From NCBI GenBank assembly GCA_017395365.1, contig JAFPUN010000006.1:1-53776 (forward strand): DNA of 53,776 nucleotides. The letters run 5' to 3'. The first letter of the stretch is position 1, and each line of letters begins with the position of its first letter. Shown piece by piece: positions 35,406 to 43,201 of this stretch. The translations under genes were made by a program, and so were the position numbers. Below the pieces are notes generated by a model. It had not been told where the DNA came from. It did not search any database and worked only from the letters and a program-made list of their open reading frames with translations. This stretch comes from Bacteroidales bacterium (lineage in GTDB: Bacteria; Bacteroidota; Bacteroidia; Bacteroidales; F082).

Positions 35406-36542
35406 TTATCCCGCCGCCCGATGTATGATTTGCTCCCCAAACCGCGTCTTGATCTTATCCAAGGCGGCATACAGATGAGTCAGTTCCATGTTGTCGTCAA
35501 ACAAGGCCAGCTGCGGCGCCCCGCTGACCAGCTCGCTGAAGCGCACGCCCACCAGCCGTATCATCATCCGTCGGTTGTACAACTTGTCGAAGATGCCGTT
35601 CACCGTCTCGCGCAGCACATGATCGAAGGCAGTGTAAGGGATGCGCTGCTGCATGTCGTGTGTGTCGAAGTTGGAATAACGCACCTTCACCGTCACGCAG
35701 CCCGTCAGCTTGCCTTGCGAGCGCAGGTCGAAGCCGAGGCTCTCCACCATACGCGCCAGGCATTGTTTGATGGTCACCACGTCGATGGTGTCCTGATCAA
35801 ATGTCCTTTCCTTGCTGATGGACTTCCGCTCCTGATAGGGACACACAGGCGTGTTGTCCTGTCCGTTAGCCTTCTTCCAGATGTCGAGGCCGTGCTTGCC
35901 CATGGCGCGTTCCATGGCTATGGGTGGCAGCCGGCGCAAGGTGCCTATCTTCTCCACACCCATCGAACGAAGCAAGGTGTAAGTCTTCTCGCCCACCATC
36001 GGGATCTTCTGCACCGACAACGGATCGAGGAAGCTATTAATATAAGGTGTGGGCACCTGCAGCTCTCCGTTGGGCTTGGCCTGTCCCGTGGCGATCTTCG
36101 ACACGGTCTTGTTCTCCGACAAGCCGAACGAGATGGGCAGTCCCGTCTCCTTGATGATGCGTTGCCGCAGCTCGTGCGACCACAGCTGGCAGTCGTGGAA
36201 GCGGTCCATGCCCGTAAGGTCGAGGTAATGCTCGTCGATCGACATCTTCTCGTAGACCGGCGCGCTGTCGGCGATGATGTCGGTCACCAGACGCGAATAA
36301 CGGCTATAGAGTTCCATGTCGCCACGGATGAACACCGCCTGCGAACACAACTGCCGTGCCATGCGCATCGGCATGGCCGAATGCACGCCGAACTTTCGTG
36401 CCTCATAGCTGCACGTCGACACCACGCCGCGGTCCGACATGCCGCCCACGATGACGGGTTTCCCGTCAAGCGATGGGTTCACCAACCGTTCCACCGACAC
36501 GAAGAAGGTGTCCAAATCCAAATGTAAAATCGTCCTTTCCAT
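35406..36542 (-). CDS. dinB: DNA polymerase IV (Y family)
   Basis: 378 residues. Catalytic carboxylates are Asp9 in HLDLDTFF and Asp103/Glu104 in MSIDEHYLDLTG, so the polymerase is intact, unlike the inactive ImuB proteins. GVVSTCSYEARKFGVHSAMP is the fingers motif (about 39-58). The little-finger domain occupies the last ~120 residues. It performs translesion synthesis and would be the partner of the DnaE2-type polymerase. The upstream region carries the 48-bp box also found at dnaE2, and the S24 regulator gene is divergent, an arrangement expected for damage-inducible control. Confidence 0.95.
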   Translation of the reverse strand: MERTILHLDLDTFFVSVERLVNPSLDGKPVIVGGMSDRGVVSTCSYEARKFGVHSAMPMRMARQLCSQAVFIRGDMELYSRYSRLVTDIIADSAPVYEKMSIDEHYLDLTGMDRFHDCQLWSHELRQRIIKETGLPISFGLSENKTVSKIATGQAKPNGELQVPTPYINSFLDPLSVQKIPMVGEKTYTLLRSMGVEKIGTLRRLPPIAMERAMGKHGLDIWKKANGQDNTPVCPYQERKSISKERTFDQDTIDVVTIKQCLARMVESLGFDLRSQGKLTGCVTVKVRYSNFDTHDMQQRIPYTAFDHVLRETVNGIFDKLYNRRMMIRLVGVRFSELVSGAPQLALFDDNMELTHLYAALDKIKTRFGEQIIHRAAG

Positions 36543-36606
36543 CGTTTTTTCTCCTTTTTTTTGCCCAAAATGCTTGCATATTCCAAAAAAGTTGTACTTT
36601 TGACGA

Positions 36607-36654
36607 GTTTTTAATCAGAATTTTTGCCTTAAAACTAATCAATTTATTTGGAAT
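36607..36654 (-). promoter_or_regulatory. Shared 48-bp box upstream of dinB (candidate SOS operator)
   Basis: The partner of 33731-33778. It is also framed by an inverted pair ATTCCAAA (36580-36587) / TTTGGAAT (about 36647-36654). The box lies 65 bp before the dinB ATG. Its position between dinB and the regulator gene fits an operator. A plus-strand TACTTTTG (36595-36602) is also present. Confidence 0.6.
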
Positions 36655-36720
36655 AAGACAATGAACAACGGAAATATTTTTTCAAGAAAAGCATAAAATA
36701 ATGAATGTCAAATGTATAAA

Positions 36721-36871
36721 AACTACGAATTACACAAATTGAGCGAATACCTATGCGAGAATTTTGCAACTTCGTTGCGAATGTGTACGAATCTGGAATT
36801 CGTAAAAATTCGCAGCGTACGCTGCCAAATTCTTTTCGTGTAAATTTGTAACATTCGTGAAATTCGTAGTT
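36721..36871. repeat. Palindromic element ending in AACTACGAATT
   Basis: The ends AACTACGAATT (36721-36731) and AATTCGTAGTT (36861-36871) are perfect complements. Many internal AATTCGT-type segments pair as well. The architecture is the same as 9902-10068. Its right arm carries the TAnnTTTG box of the S24 gene. Confidence 0.75.
36841..36848 (+). promoter_or_regulatory. -7 box of the S24 regulator gene
   Basis: TAAATTTG matches TAnnTTTG, 46 bp before the ATG, inside the palindromic element. Confidence 0.5.
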
Positions 36872-36893
36872 AAATCTTAGATCCCACAATATC

Positions 36894-37703
36894 ATGTACT
36901 TCAACACCAACATCAAATTCCTACGCAAACATCGTGGTCGTACTCAGGATGACATTGCTTTTGCCCTGCAAATGAAGCGCTCCACATTGAGCGGCTATGA
37001 AAACGGCGTCGCCGAGCCCAACCTCGAGGCCCTGGTCGCCTTCTCCAAGTATTTCGGCATCGCCATCGACACCTTGGTGAAAGTCGACCTGAGCAGCATC
37101 AGCCCGAGCCAACTCTCGCAACTCGAACGCGGCTACGATGTGCATCTGAAAGGCAGCAACCTGCGCGTGCTGGCCACTACCGTCAATGCTGACAACGACG
37201 AGAACATCGAACTCGTCGCCGAGAAGGCCAAGGCCGGCTATGCCACAGGCTTTGCCGACCCCGAATACATCAAGGTACTGCCTACCTTCACCATGCCCTT
37301 CCTCTCGCACGACCGCAAGTACCGCACCTTCCAGATCAGCGGCGACTCGATGCTACCCATCCCCGACGGCTCCTATGTCACCGGCGAGTATGTCATCGAC
37401 TGGACCTACATCCGCAGTGGCCAGCCCTACATCGTGCTCACACAGGACGACGGCATCGTCTTCAAGATCGTGGACAACAAGATCGAGCATGAAGGCAAAC
37501 TCACCCTCAGCTCACTCAACCCGCTCTACCATCCCTACGACCTCCCCGCCACCGACATCAAGGAAGTGTGGAAATTTGTGCATTACATCAGTGCGGAAAT
37601 GCCACAACAGCGCGAAAACCGCTTCCGCGAAGAAGAACTGATGCGCACCGTACAGGAATTGAAAAAACAGGTGGAGGAAATCCAATTACGGTTGAACATT
37701 TAA
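36894..37703 (+). CDS. LexA/CI-type regulator: helix-turn-helix plus S24 peptidase
   Basis: 269 residues. The N-terminal XRE-type helix-turn-helix spans about 6-62 (FLRKHRGRTQDDIAFAL, then RSTLSGYENG). The C-terminal S24 domain has Ser152 in SGDSMLP and Lys191 in GIVFKIV as the dyad. An Ala114-Gly115 pair in KAKAGYATGF is placed like the LexA self-cleavage site. A coiled-coil tail ends the protein (LKKQVEEIQLRLNI). By family it is a repressor that self-cleaves with RecA after DNA damage. It lies divergent to dinB, near the 48-bp box, so it is the natural candidate to control dinB and dnaE2. Binding is not shown. Confidence 0.88.
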   Translation: MYFNTNIKFLRKHRGRTQDDIAFALQMKRSTLSGYENGVAEPNLEALVAFSKYFGIAIDTLVKVDLSSISPSQLSQLERGYDVHLKGSNLRVLATTVNADNDENIELVAEKAKAGYATGFADPEYIKVLPTFTMPFLSHDRKYRTFQISGDSMLPIPDGSYVTGEYVIDWTYIRSGQPYIVLTQDDGIVFKIVDNKIEHEGKLTLSSLNPLYHPYDLPATDIKEVWKFVHYISAEMPQQRENRFREEELMRTVQELKKQVEEIQLRLNI

Positions 37704-37713
37704 AAACGAAGAT

Positions 37714-37784
37714 TGTAGGGCTGTCACACCGTGGCAGCCGCTTGTGAAATCCATCGACGGCTACCATAATATGACAGTCCTACA
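37714..37784. repeat. 71-bp palindromic element, TGTAGGG ends outward
   Basis: TGTAGGGCTGTCACACCG, GGCAGCCG and CGACGGCTACC, GACAGTCCTACA form the arms around a 14-nt centre. It has the same length and arm sequences as 35331-35401 but circularly permuted. It lies 10 bp after the S24 stop codon. Confidence 0.8.
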
Positions 37785-37855
37785 GTCATTCGGCACAATT
37801 TTTGTGGTAAAGATACGTTATGTAACAAAGACAACAACCCCAAAATCATTTTATC

Positions 37856-38842
37856 ATGAAGAAAGTGTTTTTAAGTTTGATGCTCTTCTGTGGCTTGGCC
37901 CTGATCGGCACCAGTTGCAAAGACAACAACAATGGAAACAACGGCAATGTCACCCCTGAGGTGCAATCCGGTGCCCTGACTGTCGGCAACAACACCGACA
38001 ACATCGTCACTGCCAAAACCGTCAAGTACGGGCAAAAGAACGCCATCGTCCTCGCCTCCAAGGAGATGACCGCCGCCAAGAACGAAGGTATCGCCATCAT
38101 CTTCAACGGCGACATCGTCCCCGGCACCTACACGATGGGCAACAACTCGAAAGACCCCGTCCCCACTGTGGTCGGCTTCCACGAGTTCAACCTCGGCGAG
38201 CTTCCCTTCATCATGGGCGCCGACACCCTATTCTATGGCGACACCTATTACTGGATGAACGGTCTGCTATCCGTCACCGAAAATAACGGCACCTACACTG
38301 TCATTCTGTCACAAAGCATGGGCACCAACCACGACGGCCAGACCGTCCAATTGGCCCTCAACTTCCAAGGCACACTGCCGCCTTACCAGTTCGATGCCGA
38401 CAACAAGTTCAAGATCAAGAACATCGAGAGCCCCATCGGATTGGCTGGCATCACCACTATCAGTGGAATGGGTATCCTCGGTGACGGCGTGAAATCCATG
38501 CTCTTCATGTCGGCCGACCACAAACGTTCTTTCATCGTCAGCTATGGCAGCGGACAACTTGTCGACGGCGAATACCAACTCGGGTATCTCGGCACACCTT
38601 ACCTGCCCTTCCTGCCTTGCGTCCACGTTGCTCTCGACGCCGACTTCTGGACCATGCAACCCCAAACTGGCTATGTGGCCAAGAGTGGCACTCTGAAGGT
38701 CACCACCAACGACGATGGCACCAAGACGGTCCTCATGGAGAACCTGAAGCTGAAGAACGTGGAACACGACAACGAGTTCTTCTTCCCCATCATCGACGGC
38801 TCACTGCAGTACCACGGCTATATGTATGAGCTGAGCCTGTAA
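37856..38842 (+). CDS. Lipoprotein of unknown function
   Basis: 328 residues. The lipoprotein signal ends LIGTSC, followed by KDNNNGNNGN, a low-complexity Asn/Gly linker. The remainder is predicted beta with repeated Gly-Thr turns. I recognise no domain. No perfect TAnnTTTG box was seen; ACAATTTTTG near 37795-37804 is the closest. A palindromic element of the covarying family starts 7 bp after the stop codon. Confidence 0.75.
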   Translation: MKKVFLSLMLFCGLALIGTSCKDNNNGNNGNVTPEVQSGALTVGNNTDNIVTAKTVKYGQKNAIVLASKEMTAAKNEGIAIIFNGDIVPGTYTMGNNSKDPVPTVVGFHEFNLGELPFIMGADTLFYGDTYYWMNGLLSVTENNGTYTVILSQSMGTNHDGQTVQLALNFQGTLPPYQFDADNKFKIKNIESPIGLAGITTISGMGILGDGVKSMLFMSADHKRSFIVSYGSGQLVDGEYQLGYLGTPYLPFLPCVHVALDADFWTMQPQTGYVAKSGTLKVTTNDDGTKTVLMENLKLKNVEHDNEFFFPIIDGSLQYHGYMYELSL

Positions 38843-38848
38843 AGACTT

Positions 38849-38983
38849 GAGATTCCCCTCGGGGAATGGAGAACTTATTTGTTATAAGATTGCGTCGGCC
38901 AGTAAAGTCTCACGGTAACATGGGTCTTGCAGGCCGACGCTGATTATAAACAAACGCTAAACTCCATTCCCCGCAGGGGAATC
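38849..38983. repeat. Palindromic element, covarying family copy A
   Basis: The outer hairpins are ATTCCCC-TC-GGGGAAT and ATTCCCC-GCA-GGGGAAT, with GGAG/CTCC between them. The inner stem is GCGTCGGCC (38892-38900) with GGCCGACGC (38932-38940) around 31 nt. Copies B (42217-42352) and C (42811-42988) have the same plan. Confidence 0.8.
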
Positions 38984-39039
38984 ACATATTGTCGTTTATG
39001 TAAACTACCTTTGTTCAGTAACTTAACGCATTCTGTTAT

Positions 39040-39101
39040 TCAAAACTTTAGATTTTTCTACTCAAAACTTTAGATTTTTCCACTCAAAACTTTAGATTTT
39101 T
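39040..39101. repeat. Three 22-bp direct repeats before the deleted ATPase locus
   Basis: TCAAAACTTTAGATTTTTC starts at 39040, 39062 and 39084, period 22 bp. The array ends directly before a TAnnTTTG box, the layout seen at ATPase genes 3 and 4. Confidence 0.88.
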
Positions 39102-39103
39102 CC

Positions 39104-39111
39104 TATCTTTG
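39104..39111 (+). promoter_or_regulatory. -7 box of the deleted ATPase locus
   Basis: TATCTTTG matches TAnnTTTG, 3 bp after the repeat array. It now lies upstream of the remnant and of mutS2. Confidence 0.6.
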
Positions 39112-39118
39112 CTTTAAG

Positions 39119-39337
39119 GTGGACTCCATCGCCGACTGGAAACATACCTTCGCCATCGAAATCAAAAGCACCATCGAAGCCGAGCAAAACCTCTCAAAAA
39201 ACACGCGCGACTACCTTGCTCTTCGTGGCAACGACGGCTGCCGTGGTGCGGTCTTCTACCTTGGCGACTTAACCCTCTCCATCAATGGAATCGATTATGT
39301 TTCCTGGAAAGACTGGGGTAATTATCCGATGAAATAA
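39119..39337 (+). pseudogene. C-terminal remnant of a fifth DUF4143-type ATPase gene
   Basis: About 72 codons whose product starts DSIADWKHTFAIEIKST. The AIEIK segment has the E-x-K motif of the PD-(D/E)XK domain, and the ending GAVFYLGDLTLSINGIDYV fits the C-termini of these ATPases. The P-loop domain and first nuclease motif are missing. The sequence joins the promoter region 8 bp upstream, so an internal deletion appears to have removed more than 1 kb. Only a GTG could start translation. A free-standing small gene is the alternative. Confidence 0.6.
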
Positions 39338-39358
39338 CCATAGAAAAACAACCTATCC

Positions 39359-41749
39359 GTGATCTACCCAACCAACTTCGAACAAAAAATCGGCTTCGCC
39401 AGCGTCCGACAGATGCTCTCCGACCACTGCATCAGCCAGATGGGACTGGAATGGGCGGACAAGATGGCCTTCTCGACCAACAAAGCCGCCATCCTCAAGA
39501 GCTTGGAACAAACCGAGGAGTTCATAGGTCTGCTGCAGACCGGCGTACCCTTCCCCATGCGCGACTTCCACGACCTGCGCGAGGCCTTCCACCGCATCCA
39601 AATCGACGGCACCTGCCTCAATGTAGAGGACCTCTTCGCCCTGAAGCCCTCGCTCAACGTCGTCGAGGCCATCCTGCGCTATGGCCACTCCGAGAGTGCC
39701 GACGCCACGCCACGCATCAAGTCACTGATTGAGGACATCTTCATCGACCGTAGCATCTTCACCGAGGTGAACCGCCTTGTCGACGACAAGGGCGAGATCC
39801 CCGACAATGCCTCCACCGAACTGCTCGAGATTCGCCAAAGCATACGCCGCAAGCAAGGCGGCATCGAGAAACGCATCCGCCAGATCATGGGCGACGCCAA
39901 GACCGCGGGTTGGGTCGACGCGAAGGCGGAACTCACCGTGCGCGACGGCCGCCTGGTCATCCCCGTGAAGGCGGGCGACAAACGTGCCATCCGAGGCTTC
40001 ATCCACGACGAGTCGGCCACCGGCCAGACCGTCTACATCGAGCCGGCCGAGATCTTCGACACCTCCAACGAAATCAAAGAACTGGAGTATGCCGAACGCC
40101 GCGAGATCCACCGCATCCTCATGGCCTTCACCCGACTGCTTAGGCCCTACCTCTCCGAGCTCCGCAAGGCATGGCACCTCTTGGGCGAACTCGACTTCAT
40201 CCGCGCCAAGGCCTTACTGGCTAACGAAATCGGCGGCGTGAAACCCGAATTACTGGACACACCTTATATTAATTGGCAACAAGCACGTCATCCCCTTCTG
40301 GAAAAGAAGCTGAAAGCCCAAGGCAAGCAAGTCGTCCCCCTGGACCTGCAACTCAACGAGAAGGAGCGCATCCTCGTCATCAGTGGTCCCAACGCGGGCG
40401 GCAAGTCGGTCTGCCTAAAGACCACCGGGCTGCTGCAATATATGTTGCAGTGCGGTTTGATGCCCCCCATGCGCGTCGACTCGCAGTGCGGCCTCTTCGA
40501 GAGCCTCTTCATCGACATCGGCGACGAGCAGTCCATCCTGGACGACCTGTCGACCTACAGCTCACACCTTATTAATATGAAGGCCCTGCTGGAGAACGCC
40601 GACGGCAAGACCCTCTTCCTCATCGACGAATTCGGCACGGGCACCGAGCCTCAGCTGGGCGGCGCCATCGCCGAGGCCATCCTCCTCGAGTTGAACAAGA
40701 AACAGGCCTTCGGCATGGTCACCACGCACTATGCCAACCTCAAACTACTTGCCGACAACCACGAGGGCATCGTCAACGGCGCCATGCTGTTCGACACGCG
40801 CTTCATGCAGCCCATGTACATCATGATGACCGGCAAGCCCGGCTCGTCGTTCGCCTTCGAGATTGCCAAGAAGATCGGCTTCCCACGGCAGATCCTCGAC
40901 GATGCCGCCAACATCACCGGCGACCAGCACCTCAAGTTCGAGAAACAGCTGCAGCAGCTCGAAGTCGACAAGAAAGCCATCCGCAAGAAAGAACAGGACC
41001 TGCGCATCGCCGACCAGCTGCTCACCGAGGTGGTGGAGAAATACAAGAAACTCCTCGCCGAGCTTGAAAGCAAGAAGAAGCAATACCTTCGCGACGCCGC
41101 TGCCGAGGCTCAGGAGCTGATACAGAAGGCCAACAGCCAGATTGAGCGCACCATCAAGGAGATCAAAGAGGCGCAGGCCGAGAAGACGAAGACCAAGGAG
41201 ATACGCCAGAACTTAGAGAAGACCAAGGAAGAGATCGCCCAGAAGGCCAAAGAGGCTGCCGAGGCCAAGAAAAAGGAAGAGACCGAGGTGGTGCTGAAGG
41301 TGGGCGACACCGTCTGCATCGAGGAGATGCAGGTGGTGGGCGAGATCCTTTCCATCAGCGACACCGACGCCACCATCCTCTTCGACAGCGTGCGTTTGCG
41401 CACCAGTCCCGACAAGCTCCGCAAGGTGAGCCGTGCCGAGGCTCGCAAGGCACAACGCAACTGGCAGAAAGGCATCGCTGCCGACCTCAGCGAGAAGGCC
41501 GAGCACTTCGACCTCACCTTGGATGTGCGTGGCAAGCGTGCCGAAGAGGCTTTGGACATCGTCGACAAATACCTTGACGAGGCCAAACTGCTCAGCATCA
41601 AAGAGGTGAGCATCTTGCACGGCAAGGGCAACGGCATCTTGCGCAAGCTCATCCGCGAGAAGCTCAGCCACATCCACGAGGTGGAGCACTTCTGCGACGC
41701 CTCCTTAGAGACTGGCGGCACCGGGATCACTAGGGTTTACTTTAAGTAA
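39359..41749 (+). CDS. mutS2: MutS2-family ATPase/Smr endonuclease
   Basis: 796 residues, normal for MutS2. The GTG start gives MIYPTNFEQKIGF, which fits the family in this phylum. The MutS core has Walker A SGPNAGGKS (342-350, Lys349) and Walker B TLFLIDEFGTGTEP. A long coiled coil (about 525-640, KKEQDLRIADQLLTEVVEKY, ends) precedes a KOW-like linker and the Smr nuclease domain with LDVRG and HGKGNGILR. It acts on recombination intermediates or collided ribosomes in other bacteria. The gene lies 21 bp after the ATPase remnant, and the only nearby promoter box belongs to that remnant. Confidence 0.95.
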   Translation: MIYPTNFEQKIGFASVRQMLSDHCISQMGLEWADKMAFSTNKAAILKSLEQTEEFIGLLQTGVPFPMRDFHDLREAFHRIQIDGTCLNVEDLFALKPSLNVVEAILRYGHSESADATPRIKSLIEDIFIDRSIFTEVNRLVDDKGEIPDNASTELLEIRQSIRRKQGGIEKRIRQIMGDAKTAGWVDAKAELTVRDGRLVIPVKAGDKRAIRGFIHDESATGQTVYIEPAEIFDTSNEIKELEYAERREIHRILMAFTRLLRPYLSELRKAWHLLGELDFIRAKALLANEIGGVKPELLDTPYINWQQARHPLLEKKLKAQGKQVVPLDLQLNEKERILVISGPNAGGKSVCLKTTGLLQYMLQCGLMPPMRVDSQCGLFESLFIDIGDEQSILDDLSTYSSHLINMKALLENADGKTLFLIDEFGTGTEPQLGGAIAEAILLELNKKQAFGMVTTHYANLKLLADNHEGIVNGAMLFDTRFMQPMYIMMTGKPGSSFAFEIAKKIGFPRQILDDAANITGDQHLKFEKQLQQLEVDKKAIRKKEQDLRIADQLLTEVVEKYKKLLAELESKKKQYLRDAAAEAQELIQKANSQIERTIKEIKEAQAEKTKTKEIRQNLEKTKEEIAQKAKEAAEAKKKEETEVVLKVGDTVCIEEMQVVGEILSISDTDATILFDSVRLRTSPDKLRKVSRAEARKAQRNWQKGIAADLSEKAEHFDLTLDVRGKRAEEALDIVDKYLDEAKLLSIKEVSILHGKGNGILRKLIREKLSHIHEVEHFCDASLETGGTGITRVYFK

Positions 41750-41751
41750 CA

Positions 41752-41806
41752 AGAGGTTCCCGCTTCGCGGCGAACCCGAGCCAAAGCGACAAACCGCCTC
41801 TTTTAA
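41752..41806 (+). terminator. Terminator candidate after mutS2
   Basis: AAGAGG (41752-41757) pairs with CCTCTT (41799-41804), followed by a few T residues. An inner GGTTC/GAACC pair is an alternative fold. Confidence 0.4.
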
Positions 41807-41830
41807 CCTCATTGCGGGCGGAGACCCGCA

Positions 41831-42412
41831 AATCGAAGATTCGGCGGAGCCAATCTAGGAGTACAGTTACCTAAAAAATGTAAAGTCACCACACTTGTAG
41901 CGACACGTCCAAGGAGACTATAGTATATTCGGAGCACTCTTTATCTAGATTGCTTCGTTCCTCGCAAATCCCCGATTCGACGATGCGAAGCGAGTCAATG
42001 ACGCAAAGCGACGCGGGTGCAACGCCCTAAGTAGAGCAAGGCCCTGCGTCCGGCAGGCTTCCCCCTTTTAAGGGGGGCAGGGGGGATTCAACACTCGTCC
42101 GGCAGGCAGTCAATGCTGCTTGTCGGGAGACGAGTGTTGACTCCCCCGCCCTTCGGCCCCCCCCCTCAAAAGGGGGAGGTCCGCCATGAGGGTTTGAGGC
42201 ATGAGTGTAGGGTATTGAGATTCCCTTCGGGAATGGAGTTAGTATTATTAGGTAACACGCGGCGGCTTGAAGTGTTTACGGGTCGTTAACGGTACTGGCC
42301 GCCGCAGGCCACTCTATGTCTACCTCCATTCCCGCCTGCTGGCGGGAACCTCATCATTCGCATTCATGTTTCTCGTAATAAAGCAACTCGAGGATTGTCC
42401 GTCATTGCGAGG
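41831..42412. repeat. 0.6-kb tandem duplication, copy 1
   Basis: It starts AATCGAAGATTCGGCGGAGC and is repeated from 42428, offset 597 bp, growing to 636 bp toward the end because copy 2 has an insertion. Within it are nested palindromes (CCCCCTTTT...AAAAGGGGG, AACACTCGTC...GACGAGTGTT) and a copy of the covarying element. No coding signal was seen. Confidence 0.9.
42217..42352. repeat. Palindromic element, covarying family copy B
   Basis: Outer hairpin ATTCCC-TTC-GGGAAT on the left and CCCGCC..GGCGGG on the right. The inner stem is GCGGCGGC (42259-42266) with GCCGCCGC (42298-42305) around 31 nt. Confidence 0.8.
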
Positions 42413-42427
42413 AGGCACGACGAAGCA

Positions 42428-43047
42428 AATCGAAGATTCGGCGGAGCCAATCTAGGAGTACCGTTACCTAAAAAATGTAAAGTCACCACACTTGTAGCGA
42501 CACGTCCAAGGAGACTATAGTATATTCGGAGCACTCTTTATCTAGATTGCTTCGTTCCTCGCAAATCCCCGATTCGACGATGCGAAGCGAGTCAATGACG
42601 CGAAGCGACGCGGATGCAACGCCCTGAGTAGAGCAAGGCTGCGTCCGGTAGGCATCCCCCTTTTAAGGGGGGCAGGGGGGATTCAACACTCGTCCGGCAG
42701 GCAGTCTAGTCTGCTTGTCGGAAGGCGTGTGTTGACTCCCCCGCCCTTCGGGCACCCCCTCAAAAGGGGGAGGTCCGCCATGAGGGTTTGAGGCATGAGT
42801 GTAGGGTATTGAGATTCCCTTCGGGAATGGAGTTAGTATTATTAGGTAACACGCGGCGGTTTGAAGTGTTTACGAAGCGTTAACGATAGAAACCGCCGCT
42901 GGACACTCTACGTTCACCTCCATTGACTCCGTCGAAATGCTCCGCATTCAGCGTAGCTAATCTAGCGATTCCCCCGAAGGGGAACCTCCTCAATCGCATT
43001 CATGTTTCTCGTAATAAAGCAACTCGAGGATTGTCCGTCATTGCGAG
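42428..43047. repeat. 0.6-kb tandem duplication, copy 2
   Basis: It is nearly identical to copy 1 over the first ~190 bp (few substitutions), then diverges with small indels. A third partial copy of about 60 bp (CTTCGTTCCTCGCAAATCCC and onward) lies at 43110-43173. Confidence 0.9.
42811..42988. repeat. Palindromic element, covarying family copy C, interrupted
   Basis: The inner stem is GCGGCGGTTT (42853-42862) with AAACCGCCGC (42890-42899). About 40 bp of extra sequence splits the right outer arm after CTCCATT. Confidence 0.75.
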
Positions 43048-43201
43048 CGGAGCGCGGCAATCCAGATAAAGAGCTCACCATCTGGATTGACTTCGTCGAA
43101 TCTTAGATTTGCTTCGTTCCTCGCAAATCCCCGATTCGACGATGCGAAGCGAGTCAATGACGCAAAGCGACGCAGGTACAAAGCAACAATTTGTAGAATA
43201 A

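Noticed and set aside
35406-36542. ImuB rather than DinB
   Set aside because: The SIDE catalytic motif and first aspartate are intact and there is no ImuB-type extended C-terminal tail.
42267-42455. Short frames in the 41.8-43.2 kb repeat region
   Set aside because: They run through palindromic repeats and are not kept between the two copies of the duplication.
42655-42790. G-quadruplex regulator formed by the G-runs of the repeat region
   Set aside because: The G-runs are parts of perfect inverted repeats, so duplex hairpins explain them; there is no gene nearby that they would clearly control.
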